In this document: one piece after another, positions 48,241-59,833 of the stretch | Position numbering within the stretch: the stretch's first letter is position 1 | How the letters are laid out: each line of letters begins with the position of its first letter | Assembly: GCA_947044405.1 (NCBI GenBank) | Contig: CAMRHE010000035.1 | Location: 4,313,501 to 4,377,500, forward strand | DNA: 64,000 nt | Direction: 5' to 3' | From: Leptodactylus fallax | Lineage: Eukaryota > Chordata > Amphibia > Anura > Leptodactylidae | Program-made: the position numbers and the translations under genes | The notes under the pieces: generated by a model | The model's input: the letters and a program-made list of their open reading frames with translations, nothing else | Database searches by the model: none | What the model was told of the DNA's origin: nothing

Positions 48241-49776
48241 CTCGTGCCCTCTGTCTTGTACTGGACATGACTCACTGTCTGCTTCTGAAAATGATCCAGA
48301 TTCGTCACTTGAGTTTGTTCCATAAGACTGCTCACATTTTATCTGTGGCCGTACTTGATTATAGATTGAGTCAGCCATTGAACAAGTTTCTTGATGATCA
48401 GTGGATGGGAATCGTGGGCCTTGTGAACAGGGAGATGATGAAAATTCAAGCAGAGGAAGGCTGCAAGGGGACCCACCACTGCCATCTTCTGCATAAGAGT
48501 ATGAGGAGCATGAGCTGGATGTCCTTGTTCTAGTTTCCAACGGAGGAGAACGAGGGCATACTTTAATTGGCACAGGACAACTAGTGTTTGGCCGCAACCT
48601 TCCTGGCAATGGGTCTGCTATCAGCCCGCTATGGGAAAAGGCGTGCGAGCTAGGTAGAGATTGGCTAGCTCCTGCCCAAAGACCCTTTGGCACATGCTCA
48701 GAAAACTCTTTGTCCAAACAACTGACTCCAGAGTATGATTGCACCGGGGTGCTTATTTGGTCACAAGCACTTGAAGAGAATATGACACTTCTCCTGTCCA
48801 ATTCCATTTCATGCTTAGAGGCAAGCTCTGAACCAGACCCTCGGAGAGGTGATGCCATGAGGAAGCTAGCGGAATCTTTGTGAGGTTCACAGGACAGTTC
48901 ATAATTCCCAGTGAAAGGGTTGTATTCAGTTTTATGGTCACCCTGAGTTGCTCCCTTTTCTACAGGGCATGAAGGACTTATGAGAAAACGTTGTTGGGAA
49001 GTACCAGGCAAGTCATTAAATTCCCCCCCTTTTGCTCTACTAAAAAAAGTTCTGAGATTGGAAGGAGATGACACATTTTTAGGGTTATCAACGCTAACAG
49101 GACTGGGTTGTTTCCTCACCATCTCAACATCTCCTTCTTTATCCCTGATGTCATTATCATCTCCAGACAAGCAAAGTGTAACACTCTCTTCATCATTATC
49201 ATCATCCTGTGGCTCACTTTTTATCTGGCTTAAGGGAAGTCCTGATTTTAGGCCAATTTCAGAGTTATGTTCATTGAATGTGCTTGTGAAACCTGAGGTA
49301 CTGTGTGATGTGTTGTAGACATTCTTAGTACAAGCCAACTGGTATTTCTTATATCGTGGGTAGCGGATTATAGGATCCTTGTCTAAACTTTCTTTGTTTT
49401 CCCTTTGCATATTGGAATTAGGCAAAATAACTTCATTTCTATCTGCCGCTTTCTCACCTGAACCAAAGTTGAAAGGTTCGTGGTGCATTCTTTCCTTGGG
49501 GCAAGATATTTTTGAGGTTTCAGATTCCATAGTTTCCTCTTCACAATCAAAAGTCTCATTATGTAGACTTTGGCATGAGGTGTCTTTCTTACACAGAAAC
49601 AAGCCATCCTCATTGTTTAGAAGTTGAGACTGAAGAAACCGGAAACAGGAGTCCTCCAGGTTATGCATACGTAGGAATTCAGCACATTGGATGACCTCTT
49701 GGATGTTTTCTCTGCTCAGTAATAGCTTCGCGGTGTAGGCAAACTGCAACAATGGACCAAATCCTCTAGCAGTGAC
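48241..49776 (-). CDS. BACH2: BACH2 large central coding exon (end of BTB domain and linker)
   Basis: BACH2 is a nuclear BTB-CNC-bZIP repressor that pairs with small Maf proteins at Maf-recognition elements and acts in B and T cell differentiation. The exon gives 512 codons. It opens with the last BTB helices (VTARGFGPLLQFAYTAKLL, then an EFLRMHNLEDSC block), followed by a Ser/acidic linker with BACH2 blocks such as YPRYKKYQLACTKN, EESVTLCLSGDD, DRRSVIFSSSACDQ and RTRTSSSCSSYSYAEDGSGG. Five Cys-Pro motifs are present (SCPKE, SCPVE, SCPVP, VCPRS, SCPVQ), the motif type tied to haem sensing in this family. On the minus strand a pyrimidine-rich acceptor ending in CAG precedes GTC at 49776, and the donor GTAGGA follows GAG at 48241; both ends are phase 0. 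The first part of the BTB domain is not here. I recognise the protein from memory of vertebrate BACH2; BACH1 is much less likely because the linker blocks match BACH2. Confidence 0.97.
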
Positions 49777-51274
49777 CTGCAAAAAGAGAAAAAAAGCAGG
49801 GAAATTGCCAACATTACTATCAGCACTGCAATTGTCCAGAGTCCCTCAAGTGTAGTGAGATAACCTGACAGCTACAATGTCCATATATAAACACAGTTAA
49901 GTAGCAGCTAATCTCCCATCAGGTCAGCAGTGACTCCACATTTAATAATTAATTCCACTTACTTTTACACATCATGCCATGTTGAAAAAAAAAAAAAAGT
50001 AGACAGGAACAGCTTTAAATAGCATCTGATATGATAGTGATAAAAACATTAAAATCAAATGGAATATGAGGGATCCCATTTTTCTAGGATTTCATGACTA
50101 CAATCCTGTCACTCTATTTGTTATAGACAGAAAATGACAAATTATGTACTTCCTTGTCAAGATGCAGCATCTTTACATCTGAACTGGCTAAATATGTCAG
50201 GATGACTCAGACGAAAAACTATAAAATGTATTGAATTACTTCATCATATGTAAAATAAATGATACAGCAGGACTCTAACAATCTCACGTTTAAATAGTAT
50301 GAATTGGTGAAGAATAATGACACCACCTTGAACGGAACAATAAGGATGACTTTTGCTTTCTTAAATTATGTTTCAAAATGTTTTATTCGCTTTTAACCAA
50401 AGTCTACAAGAAAGAGAAGAAAAAAAACAAAAAAACAACCTGGTAAAAAAATATAAAGATTTTATTTTGCCATTTCCATGTTATCTATAAAAACACTAAC
50501 TGTTGCTATAGCAACTTTCTGTAGGCCTTCAATGATCAAAGAACTTGATAAGTATCCATTAGATGCTCCCCTTCCCAGCAAATCTGAGTTGACCAAACTA
50601 GCTTGCAAGGAGTCAGGGAAATAAAACAGAAGATCAAAATTTCTTCAGTAGCAATGAGATTCTGAAACCATTCCTTGTCTTTCTAAAAATGCAGCAAATA
50701 AAATGAGATCATAAAACATATTGGATGCTGTAAAATATGTGATTGTTTAACCAATTAAACGCCAATAACTTGAAGCTAGAATTAGAGCCTACTGCAATAC
50801 TATTCCTGGAAAGTTACCTTGGGGACAGTGGCATAGCAACAACGAGTTGAAGCACAAGGAAGGCATTACTAAGTCAATACTTATTGCAGATACTAAAGTC
50901 ACAGATCAAAAATAAAAAAGTGGGGCCTGCTATGAAAAAAGCGAGAACAGATCAGGAGATGTTGATAATTCTCAGTACTTTCTTGTAGTATTCTCTTTGC
51001 AATAATAAACATGGTAAGGGGCAAGGGAAGGCCAAAAGTAGTCATCATCTGCTGAAGCAGATTTGTATTACTACACATGTGCCAAACTTTCAAAGGATTC
51101 GTTTTGATAAGCGGCGGTTTTATCTAGGATCCATGGACATTCTAAAGGGGTTTGTTTTAAGAACAAACAAACAATACATATCATAACTTCCATTTTTCTA
51201 CACCTGATACTCTGACTTGACATTCCCACCAACTATAAATTACGGCTCCAAACCCTGGTACACATAGTAGAACG
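49777..51274. other. BACH2 intron upstream of the large exon
   Basis: The exon acceptor has a T-rich tract (the A-run at 49781-49797 on the plus strand). The rest is AT-rich unique DNA with A-runs and no recognisable gene. The BTB-start exon is not in it. Confidence 0.55.
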
Positions 51275-52054
51275 TTAAGGGGGTTTTCCAGGCAAAACAT
51301 ATTTAAAAAAAAAAGGTATTTTAGTGCTATTAATGGGTTAATAAGTGCACCCAAATACCTTTAGCAGTGTTTTGAGTGATTTTTGGGTTTCTCTGGCATC
51401 CTCTGCATTTGTTTATATGGTGTAGCTTCCTGTTCTTTTATCCTACAACTACCATGATGCATCGCACTTCACTCTGACTCACACTACCTCCCACTCTCAA
51501 TCCCTCCCTCCCCCCTCCCTCTCATATTCCCTCATACCCCCTCCCTGTCTCCCTAGCAAGCCCGCCCACTACTAGCCCTTTCCAACTAACTCAGCGTCAC
51601 CCCCCCCCATCATACTTACCGGTCTTCCTGTCTGGATCTTCTGGACACAGGAGATCACTTCCTTCTGTGGGGCTGGCTCCTCCTCCTCTTGACATCTGCT
51701 GGCGTCTGCACAATAGAGCCGGAGTGCCGGAATTGCGCTGTAGTTGACACTCCGGCTCTATTGCGCAGGTGTGGGGGGCCGGCTGACGTCAAGAAGAGGA
51801 GGAGCTGGCCAGAAGGAAGTGATGTCCCGTGCCCAGAAGATCCGGACAGGAAGACCGATATGTAATTATGATGGGGTGGGGGAGATTAGTATTGGTGATG
51901 TTCTGTATCCGGAACATCACTGGAAAATCAGAAAATGTGCCGGTGATCAGGGTAAATATACACTTTTTGTAAAGTAAGTAAGTTAGAAGTTAGGCAGGGG
52001 GAAGGTGTTTAGCTTAGTGTAGAAAAATCATTTTATCCCAGACAACCCCTTTAA
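51275..52054. repeat. TTAA-flanked MITE with a long GC-rich hairpin
   Basis: TTAA at 51275-51278 and 52051-52054; ends TTAAGGGGGTTTTCC and the inverse of CCCAGACAACCCCTTTAA. Centre folds into a strong hairpin: ACCGGTCTTCCTGTCTGGAT pairs with ATCCGGACAGGAAGACCG, and GACACTCCGGCTCTATTGCG with CAATAGAGCCGGAGTG, about 51618-51862. No ORF worth keeping. Confidence 0.7.
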
Positions 52055-53681
52055 AAATAACAGTCAAAATTATTTTCACATCACATTACAGTTGCTACAA
52101 TAAGGTCACTTACATTCACATTTACTTAGCAAGTGCCAGAATTCATAAACTGTGGCAAAAAAAATAAATAAATAAATAACAGGGAATATGTCCCAATGGC
52201 ATATTACACAGTCCAATAATCAGGCAATTTATCAAGAACGAGTGTTCCTAGGAATGCTTGTTCCTGATAACTGCCCTGCTGAAGGCTGGCTTTACATAGT
52301 GCTTTTTTGAGGTTTGGTTTACACGATTTTTTAACTTAAGAATTGAATGCAGTTTTTAAACTGCAGTAATGAGTAGTGCGGCAATCCTGTGGAGAGCATA
52401 GGAACAGTAGTCCACTGTCACGGAGTTCATGGTGGCTATGTTAGTCTCCACCAAACCTCTGGCACTCCTCAGGGCTGGTTCAGTGATGAGTGGACATACG
52501 ATATGGACATTGGTGGTAATAGTTTTCTCTGGGACACACCCTGCATGAATGTCTCCTGCCTAAACATAGTTGGGGTGCCTTTGATGTTGTAGGTGCAAGA
52601 TTAAGAACTCTGGAGACAGTCAGTAATGATGCAAATAACTCACAACGGTTGCTGTAGTTTCAGAAAAGCTAAGTCCCTGTAGATCACTCTTATATATTGG
52701 CCAATATATACTATCTATCATTATCCATAATTTATTTGCATCTATACAAGAGGGCATAGGTACATTTCTATCATAATGTTATTTGATATTCGCATGCGTT
52801 ATTTGAGCCATAGTTAGACCATCCAGGTTTGCGCTGGACGATCTTGTGATACTGTGACGAGTGCGTCTCTTCCCGATGATGTGATCTCACGAGGTCACAC
52901 AGTAATCTTGCGCATCTTACTACTAAGGTACAGATATATAAAGATTTGGTTGTAACAGCACAATCATTCCCCTGACGAAGCCTGGTGAGCAAGCGATACA
53001 CGTGGGGCAGTATGGCTGAACAGATTAGGGTGAGACCCCAGACTAACATTTATTACGCACAATTGTTCTTTATATCAGCTTTATATGTATTTGATATTCA
53101 ACACTGCATCTGTGATTTCTAACAACATTGTAGTATAATATGGCTATTATATAAGATGGCTTGGCTTATCATTTATCTCATTATGTATTTCATTTACTCT
53201 TTGTCTTTTTCACAGACATAATTAAATACATTGGTAGAAGAGCAGGAACAGTTTCGCAGGGATAGTTTACAATTCACTCTAACATTTACCTATGCTATTG
53301 AGCTTAGTATTCTTTAGAACCATACATGTGGGTTGTGTAGCACACTATTTAGATTCCATATCACAACGGTTTTTGTCCTAAGCACCTTATTATGCTATAT
53401 ATTACTAGATACTGCAAATATATGTCACAGGTGTTATGTGTGGTATATACAAAATATCATCACAATATCCATTATTTATTGTTACTGGTATTCTTGCTTT
53501 CCAACTAACAGCCTATAAGTTTTAATTTTATTTAATTATTGTTATGTGCTAATAAAGACTTTCCATACATTTTTCCTATATATTTGGGTCGAACGTCTCT
53601 TCATTTGTATGCATCTTGTTTTTGTAGAAAAATCTCTTTACAGACTTTGTCGAGGACGCAAAATATATGAACAGAGCAATC

Positions 53682-53723
<42 letters not shown>
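52055..53723. other. Intron with an unidentified repeat-like block
   Basis: Between about 52790 and 53640 the words CCTGACGAAGCCTGGTGAGC and AAGCGATACACGTGGGG look repetitive from other amphibian sequence, but I cannot name the family or its borders. It ends in a (TA)n(CA)n tract (53686-53723). No ORF is convincing. Confidence 0.35.
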
Positions 53724-53725
<2 letters not shown>

Positions 53726-55339
53726 GTACAGACCAAAAGTTTGGACACACCTCATTCCAAGAGTTTTCTGTATTTTCATGACTATAAAAATTGTAGATTC
53801 ACACTGAAGGCATCAAAACTATGAATTAACACATGTTGAATTATATACTTAATAAAAAAGTCTGAAACAACTGAAAATATGTCTTATATTCTAGGTTCTT
53901 CAAAGTAGCCGCCTTTTGCTTTGATTACTGCTTTGCACACTCTTGGCATTCTCTTGATGAGCTTCAAGAGGTAGTCACCTGAAATGGTTTTCACTTCACA
54001 GGTGTGCCCTGTCAGGTTTAATAAGTGGGATTTCTTGCCTTATAAATGGGGTTGGGACCATCAGTTGTGTTGTTCAGAAGTCAGGTGGATACACAGCTGA
54101 TAGTTCTACTGAATGGAGTGTTAGAATTTGTATTATGGCAAGAAAAAAGCAGCTAAGTAAAGAAAAACGAGTGACCATCATTACTTTAAGAAATGAAGGT
54201 CAGTCAGTCCGAAAAATTGGGAAAACTTTGAAAGTGTCCCCAAGTGCAGTGGCCAAAACCATCAAGCGCTACAAAGAAACTGTCTCACATGAGGACCGCC
54301 CCAGGAAAGGAAGACCAAGAGTCACCTCTGCTGTGGAGGATAAGTTCATCCGAGTCACCAGCCTCAGAAATCGCAGGTTAACAGCAGCTAAGATTAGAGA
54401 CCAAGTCAATGCCACACAGAGTTCTAGCAGCAGACACATCTCTACAACAACTTTTAAAGAGGAGACTGTGTGCAGAAGGCCTTCATGGTAAAATAGCTGC
54501 TAGGAAACCACTGCTAAGGACAGGCAACAAGCAGAAGAGACTTGTTTGGGCTAAAGAACACAAGGAATGGACATTAGACCTGTGGAAATCTGTGCTTTGG
54601 TCTGATGAGTCCAAATTTGAGATCTTTGGTTCCAACCTGTGTCTTTGTGCGACGCAGAAAAGGTGAACGAAAGGACTCTACATGCCTGGTTCCCACCTTG
54701 AAGCATGGAGGAGGAGGTGTGATGGTGTGGGGGTGCTTTGCTGGTGACACTGTTGGGGATTTATTCAAAATTGAAGGAATACTGAACCAGCATGGTTACC
54801 ACAGCATCTTGCAGCGGCATGCTATTCCATCCGATTTGCGTTTAGTTGGACCATCATTTATTTTTCAACAGGACAATGACCCCAAACACACCTCCAGACT
54901 GTGTAAGGGCTATTTTACTGAGTGATGGGGTGCTACGCCAGATGACCTGGCCTCCACAGTCACCAGACCTGAACCCAATCGAGATGGTTTGGGGTGAGCT
55001 GGACCGCAGAGTGAAGGCAAAAGGGCCAACAAGTGCTAAGCATCTCTGGGAACTCCTTCAAGACTGTTGGAAGACCATTTCAGGTGACTACCTCTTGAAG
55101 CTCATCAAGAGAATGCCAAGAGTGTGCAAAGCAGTAATCAAAGCAAAAGGTGGCTACTTTGAAGAACCTAGAATATATGACTTTTTTTTCAGTTGTTTCA
55201 CACTTTTTTGTTAAGTATATAATTCCACATGTGTTAATTCATAGATTTGATGCCTTCAGTGTGAATCTACAATTTTTATAATCATAAAAATACAGAAAAC
55301 TTTTGGAATGAGAAGGTGTGTCCAAACTTTTGGTCTGTA

Positions 55340-55340
<1 letters not shown>
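53724..55340 (+). mobile_element. Tc1-like transposon, family D copy 2
   Basis: Left end CAGTACAGACCAAAAGTTTG follows a (TA)n(CA)n tract; the right end TTTGGTCTGTAC at 55340 runs into T and (TA)n, so the last CTG and its TA are lost. Long arms match copy 1 (CTATAAAAATTGTAGATTC and its inverse). It is in the intron upstream of the large BACH2 exon. Confidence 0.88.
54135..55190 (+). pseudogene. Tc1-like transposase, DD38E type, broken
   Basis: Starts MARKKQLSKEKRVTIITLRN. Catalytic motifs [22 protein letters not shown] and [11 protein letters not shown], with the Glu kept (Lys in copy 1). At least three frame changes: about 54410-54440, at 54640 after FEIFGSN, and at 54919, where eight bases in the loop before VLRQMTW are missing compared with copy 1. 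It ends KGGYFEEPRI then TA-rich sequence. No active protein. Confidence 0.88.
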
Positions 55341-55382
<42 letters not shown>

Positions 55383-55733
55383 CATACACCATATGTAAAG
55401 TCTTATGCATGTTCCAATGTAGCAGTACTTAAGGTATACATGTCTCTTCATTTGACTTTTCAGGGTAAACTGCCATGTGAGTGTACTAGTAACACTATTT
55501 CTAACCATTGCATCACAAAGATAACTGTTGCCTTAATACTTATCTGGCCATAATATCTGTGCTCCCAAAAAAATGGATGCATGGAAGTTCTGGGTGAACG
55601 TTCATTTAATTGTGAATGGAATATGCTAGGGTCAGATACACCCAGGAATGTACCAAAGATTGGGCTGCCCCATACACACAAAATTGGTGGGTGACCCCCT
55701 GAAATCAACATGTTACTCTACATTTATCTAGTG

Positions 55734-57181
55734 CATGGGTTGGCAACGCCTGGCATGCATGCCAAGAGTGGAACGCGAGGCTTATTTTCCTGGCACGGCA
55801 GCGGATTCCTCACCCAGCAGCTTCGATCGGACCAAACATGGCCGAAATGAAACTGCTATTATTATACTGTGGGGTCTCTCCAGACCCCTGAGTATAATAA
55901 GCGGAGACTCAGGAGAAGTGATGAAACATAAAAAAACAATGATACTCACCTTGTTCCCTGCGCTCTGCGGCGGCTGTGCGATCTGCAGGTGCTTCTGACA
56001 GCTGACAAGGCCTCAGGGGTCACATCTGCGTCTGACGTCATTACGCATAATGACGCAACGTAACCCCAGAGACTCAATCAGCGGTCGCTGACTACAGGCA
56101 GAAGCGCCGAAGAGAACACAGCGATTGCGGAGCGTGGAAAAAAGGTGAGTATCATTGTTTTTTTTATGTTTGTCACCTCTCTTGGTCCTGCACTTATTAT
56201 ACTCGGGGGTCTGAAGAGAGCTATGGAACATAATACCGTGTGCAGGGACCGCTATGGGACCTAATACTGTGTGCAGGGACCACTATAGGACATAATAACG
56301 TGTGCAGGGAACGCTATGGGACCTAATACCGTGTGCAGGGGCCAATATGTGACATAATATCGTGGGCAGGGGCCGCTATGGGACCTAATACCGTGTGCAG
56401 GGGCCACTATGTGACATAATACCATGTGCAACGGCTGCTATGGGACCTAATACCGTGTGCAGGGGCCACTATGTGACATAATACCGTGTGCAACGGCTGC
56501 TATGGGACCTAATACTGTGTGCTGGGGTCACTATGTGACATAATACCGTGTGCAGGGGCCACTATGGGACATAATACGGTATGCAGAGGCTGTTATGGGA
56601 TATAATACCTTGTGCAGGGGACGCTATGTGAAATAATACCATGTGCAGGGGCCACTATGTGACATAATACTGTGTGCAGAGGCTGTTATAGGATATAATA
56701 CCTTGTGCAGGGGCCGCTATGGGACATTATTCTGTATAACAGTGTTTTCTGCATTAAGGATGTGTTTTTGCACAGAAAACACAAGCATTTTTTTTGTGCA
56801 AAAATGCACCATGTGAACGCAGTTTTACATTGAAGTAAAAGTTCCAGTGGCCTAAGACTATATCTGCATCCAGATACATAGTGTGTCACCACCCTGAGGG
56901 TGCTGCCATACGGTGCTCCTGGACACATACATTTACCACTAAATGCGGGATGCACATGGACTTTCATTGCTTCAGAAAGTACAGGAGCGTCCCAGGAAAT
57001 AGTAGTAAGCGCATGTGTCCTAAAGCATCTGGTGGCAGCACTTCTGTGTTATGGTTTGTGGTGTATAACTTTAGTTTTCGGGGTCGTCAGACTTACAATT
57101 ATTGACCGGCACACCGAGTACCTCATCTTTGATTTTTCAATTAAAACCGGCACGCTGAACAAAAAAGGTTGCCTACCCCTG
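55734..57181. mobile_element. hAT-type non-autonomous element with perfect 8-bp duplication (1448 bp)
   Basis: ATCTAGTG is duplicated exactly at 55726-55733 and 57182-57189. Ends CATGGGTTGGCAACG and the inverse of GTTGCCTACCCCTG match at 12 of 15 positions and are hAT-like. No transposase: the ORFs here have no similarity. It carries a 31-bp tandem array at 56225-56720, and a long palindrome-like half with TATTATACT and GGGTCTCTCC words. Confidence 0.88.
56225..56720. repeat. 31-bp tandem array, sixteen units
   Basis: Sixteen units, each exactly 31 bp, of the type GGGACCTAATACCGTGTGCA plus GGGGCCACTAT. Two variants, starting GGGACCTAAT and GTGACATAAT, tend to alternate, so much of the array has a 62-bp higher-order pattern. 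No spacers, so it is not a CRISPR. The same unit occurs at 43077-43240. Confidence 0.9.
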
Positions 57182-57715
57182 ATCTAGTGTGTATGGCCAG
57201 CTAAAGAGTAAAATGACAAACTTGACTTTATTACAGATTCAATTCACCCTATCAAAGAAAAATAAAAGACTTCTAGACAGAGGCGTAGCTAGGGGTTTAG
57301 CACGGGGGGCCAACATGTCCAAGTGGGCCCCCTACTTGGACATGTTCGTATACCGATACTATAAGTATACGGTGAGAGTATAGTGGTATATAGCGTCTCT
57401 ACACAGGGCTCTGCAGATGATTTAGGTGAATACAGTGCAGTAACATTTAGTGACTTGCCGGTGACGTCTCTGACTAATCGTTCACATTCCGCATCTCTTT
57501 CATCTGGACGGCCATGACCACTTCTTCCAGTCTCTGTAAAGTTTGCAACACAGACATTGTTGGCTCCTCACTTTTCCAGGCACCTGACCCACATTGTCCT
57601 CACCTGCACGCCCATCCTGCTGCTATCCCCAATTATAAAATATATAATATAACCCCCCATAATGAATAATACTCCCAAGTGCATCTTTAAACTAATAACT
57701 TCCCTTTGCACCCCT

Positions 57716-58262
57716 TTAAGAGGACCTTTCACATCCTCATGTATATGCTGTTTTACATACCGCTAGATAGCCGTCAGCATGCTGAATTCAACGCACTGCC
57801 GGCTTTCCCGTTATGTGCCCCGGGGCTGGAGATATCGGGGGTCTAAATTTCACGGTTTACTGTCAGAAGGGCGTTCCTGACAGTCTAGCTGGGCTGTGAG
57901 GAACGCCCTCCCTTACAGTACCCGTCCATAGAATTGTACTGGGGTGTACTCAGCCCAGTGATGACGCTGAGCTGTGAGGAACGCCCCCTCTGACAGTACT
58001 CGGCTATGGGCGAGTACAGAGAGAGAAGGGGCGTTCCTTACCGCCCAGTGATGACGCTGAGCTGTGAGTAACGCCCCCCAGTACAAGTCTATGGACGAGC
58101 ACAGTCAGGGAGGGCGTTCCTCACAGCCCAGCTAGACTGTCAGGAATGCCTTTCTGACAGTGAACGGTGAAATTTACACCCCCAATATCTCCAGCCCCGG
58201 GGCATATAACGGGAAAGCCGGCAGTGCGCTGAATACATGAGGACGTGAAAGGTCCTCTTTAA
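57716..58262. repeat. TTAA MITE (547 bp), nested, intact palindrome
   Basis: TTAA at 57716-57719 and 58259-58262. AGAGGACCTTTCAC at the left pairs with GTGAAAGGTCCTCT at the right; inner arms (CCGGCTTTCCCGTTAT, CCCCGGGGCTGGAGATAT, AGGAACGCC) pair through most of its length. The second copy at 43241-45195 is interrupted by family G. Confidence 0.85.
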
Positions 58263-58640
58263 ATAATGTGCCCCTTATTAATAATGTCCCAGGTGTTTCC
58301 TAATTAAAAAGGGAAAAACATTTTTTGGGGTTCCAATATCCGGGACCCCCAAGGAACAACTGTTTGAATGAACCGTGGTACCTGTGTAAGCGCCGTGACC
58401 CCTTCTCTGTTTACACTGTCATTCATCTCATAGAGGCCATGTAATGTAACTACAGCCTTGTCCTATACACGTCTATGTGACAAGACTGTAACTACATCAC
58501 ACGGTCACTATAAACAGACAGCAAATTATATAAACAGGCACCGGGGACCTTCATACAGCTGATCAGTGGGGAATCACTTATCTCTTATTGATGTTTTATT
58601 CTGAGGATAGATCATTAATAAAAATGAGCTGGAAAACGCC

Positions 58641-59187
58641 TTAAGGCCAAGGCCCCACGTGGCGTCCCGCAGCAAAAAACAGCTGTGGGAAAACCCGCGG
58701 CGGCGATGCATCTTGGTTCTTCCTGCAGCACTTTGCACACAAAGTTCGCAGAGGTTTCCTCTGCAGACTTTCTGCTTCAATTATATCTATAGGGAAACCG
58801 CTGGCGTTTCCGTAGGTATAATTGACATTCTGCGATTTCCACTGCGCATATTATACTGCAAAGTAGGAATGGGGGCCCCATGTGGCGAAAACCCACTGAA
58901 AAAAAAACGAAACATTCTAGCAAATCCCATCCACACACTGCGGAAAAATACGTGCAGCAGACACATTGCAATTTCCAAAACCGTTGCGGTTTTGGAAATT
59001 GCAGCATGTCTGTTATACCTATGGAAACACTGGCGGTTTCCATATAGGTGCATTGAAAACAAAGTCCACAGAGGAAACCTCTGCAGACCTTCTGTGAAAA
59101 GCGCTGCGGGGAAAAACACGTTACAGCTGCGGTTTTTCCTGCAGCGCTTTTTTTGCTCCAGCCCAGTACATGGGGCCTTAGTCTTAA
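58641..59187. repeat. TTAA 'ggccccacgt' MITE (547 bp), nested
   Basis: TTAA at 58641-58644 and 59184-59187. AGGCCAAGGCCCCACGTGG pairs with the inverse of GTACATGGGGCCTTAGTC. Inner arms with GAAACCGCTGGCG, ATTGCGATTTCC-type blocks and GAGGTTTCCTCTG pair. Related copies: 21007, 40481, 47277 and 47658. Confidence 0.8.
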
Positions 59188-59833
59188 TAAGGCGCAAGTG
59201 CAACTTTAATTAAATTAATTGCCCCCTATTCCCACTGACATAAATACTGCACCCCTAACGACCCCTTATATCAATGACCACCCCCTTATCTTCATAATAC
59301 CTTCTAATATAAATGATGCCCCCTAATGGCTCCTTATATAAATAACCTCCCCCCTTGTATTCATAATACCCCGTAATAACCCTTATATAAATGAACCCCC
59401 ATCGTCATAATGCCCCCTAATGAATCCTCCCCTTATAGTTATATTTCCCCCTCCTAACCACCCCTTATACTATTAATATACCCACAAAAAAAAAAAAGTC
59501 ATACTCACCTACCTACGATGCTGATGAACGGAGCCGCCGCTTCCTCCCAGTCCACGCGCATGACGTCTGTGTCTGAGCGCAGGCGGCGCGATGTTGTGAC
59601 GTCATCGCGCCGCCTGTGCTTAGAAGTCGACATCGGTCTGTGGTATCGGGGTCTTGTAAACCGCAGGCCTGTATTGGCTTGCGGTTTACAAGACAGTTAA
59701 GCACCAGGAAGCATTGTAACTAGATCGGTGTCTGCAGACACCGATCTAGTTAGAAATAAAGGATGTATTAATGGCGGCCCCGGGGTGGGCCGGGGCAGCC
59801 GCCCCATCTGCCCCCTCGCTAGCTACGCCTCTG

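Larger units (their letters stand above)
57278..59833. mobile_element. hAT-type non-autonomous element with two nested MITEs (2556 bp)
   Basis: CTTCTAGA is duplicated exactly at 57270-57277 and 59834-59841. Perfect 15-bp inverted ends CAGAGGCGTAGCTAG. Two palindromic MITEs are inserted in it (57716-58262 and 58641-59187). The remainder is GC-rich to pyrimidine-rich, with a (CCCCTTAT)-like stretch at 59220-59480 and no transposase. Confidence 0.9.

Noticed and set aside
48228..49627. Plus-strand ORFs opposite the BACH2 exon
   Set aside because: Antisense shadows of a conserved exon.
55735..55998. 87-codon ORF at the left end of the hAT element
   Set aside because: Inside a non-autonomous element, no similarity to a transposase.
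56225..56720. CRISPR-like array
   Set aside because: 31-bp units are adjacent with no spacers, in vertebrate DNA; a minisatellite.
58659..59213. 184-codon ORF
   Set aside because: Lies almost wholly in a palindromic MITE; the reverse strand also has open frames because of self-complementarity.
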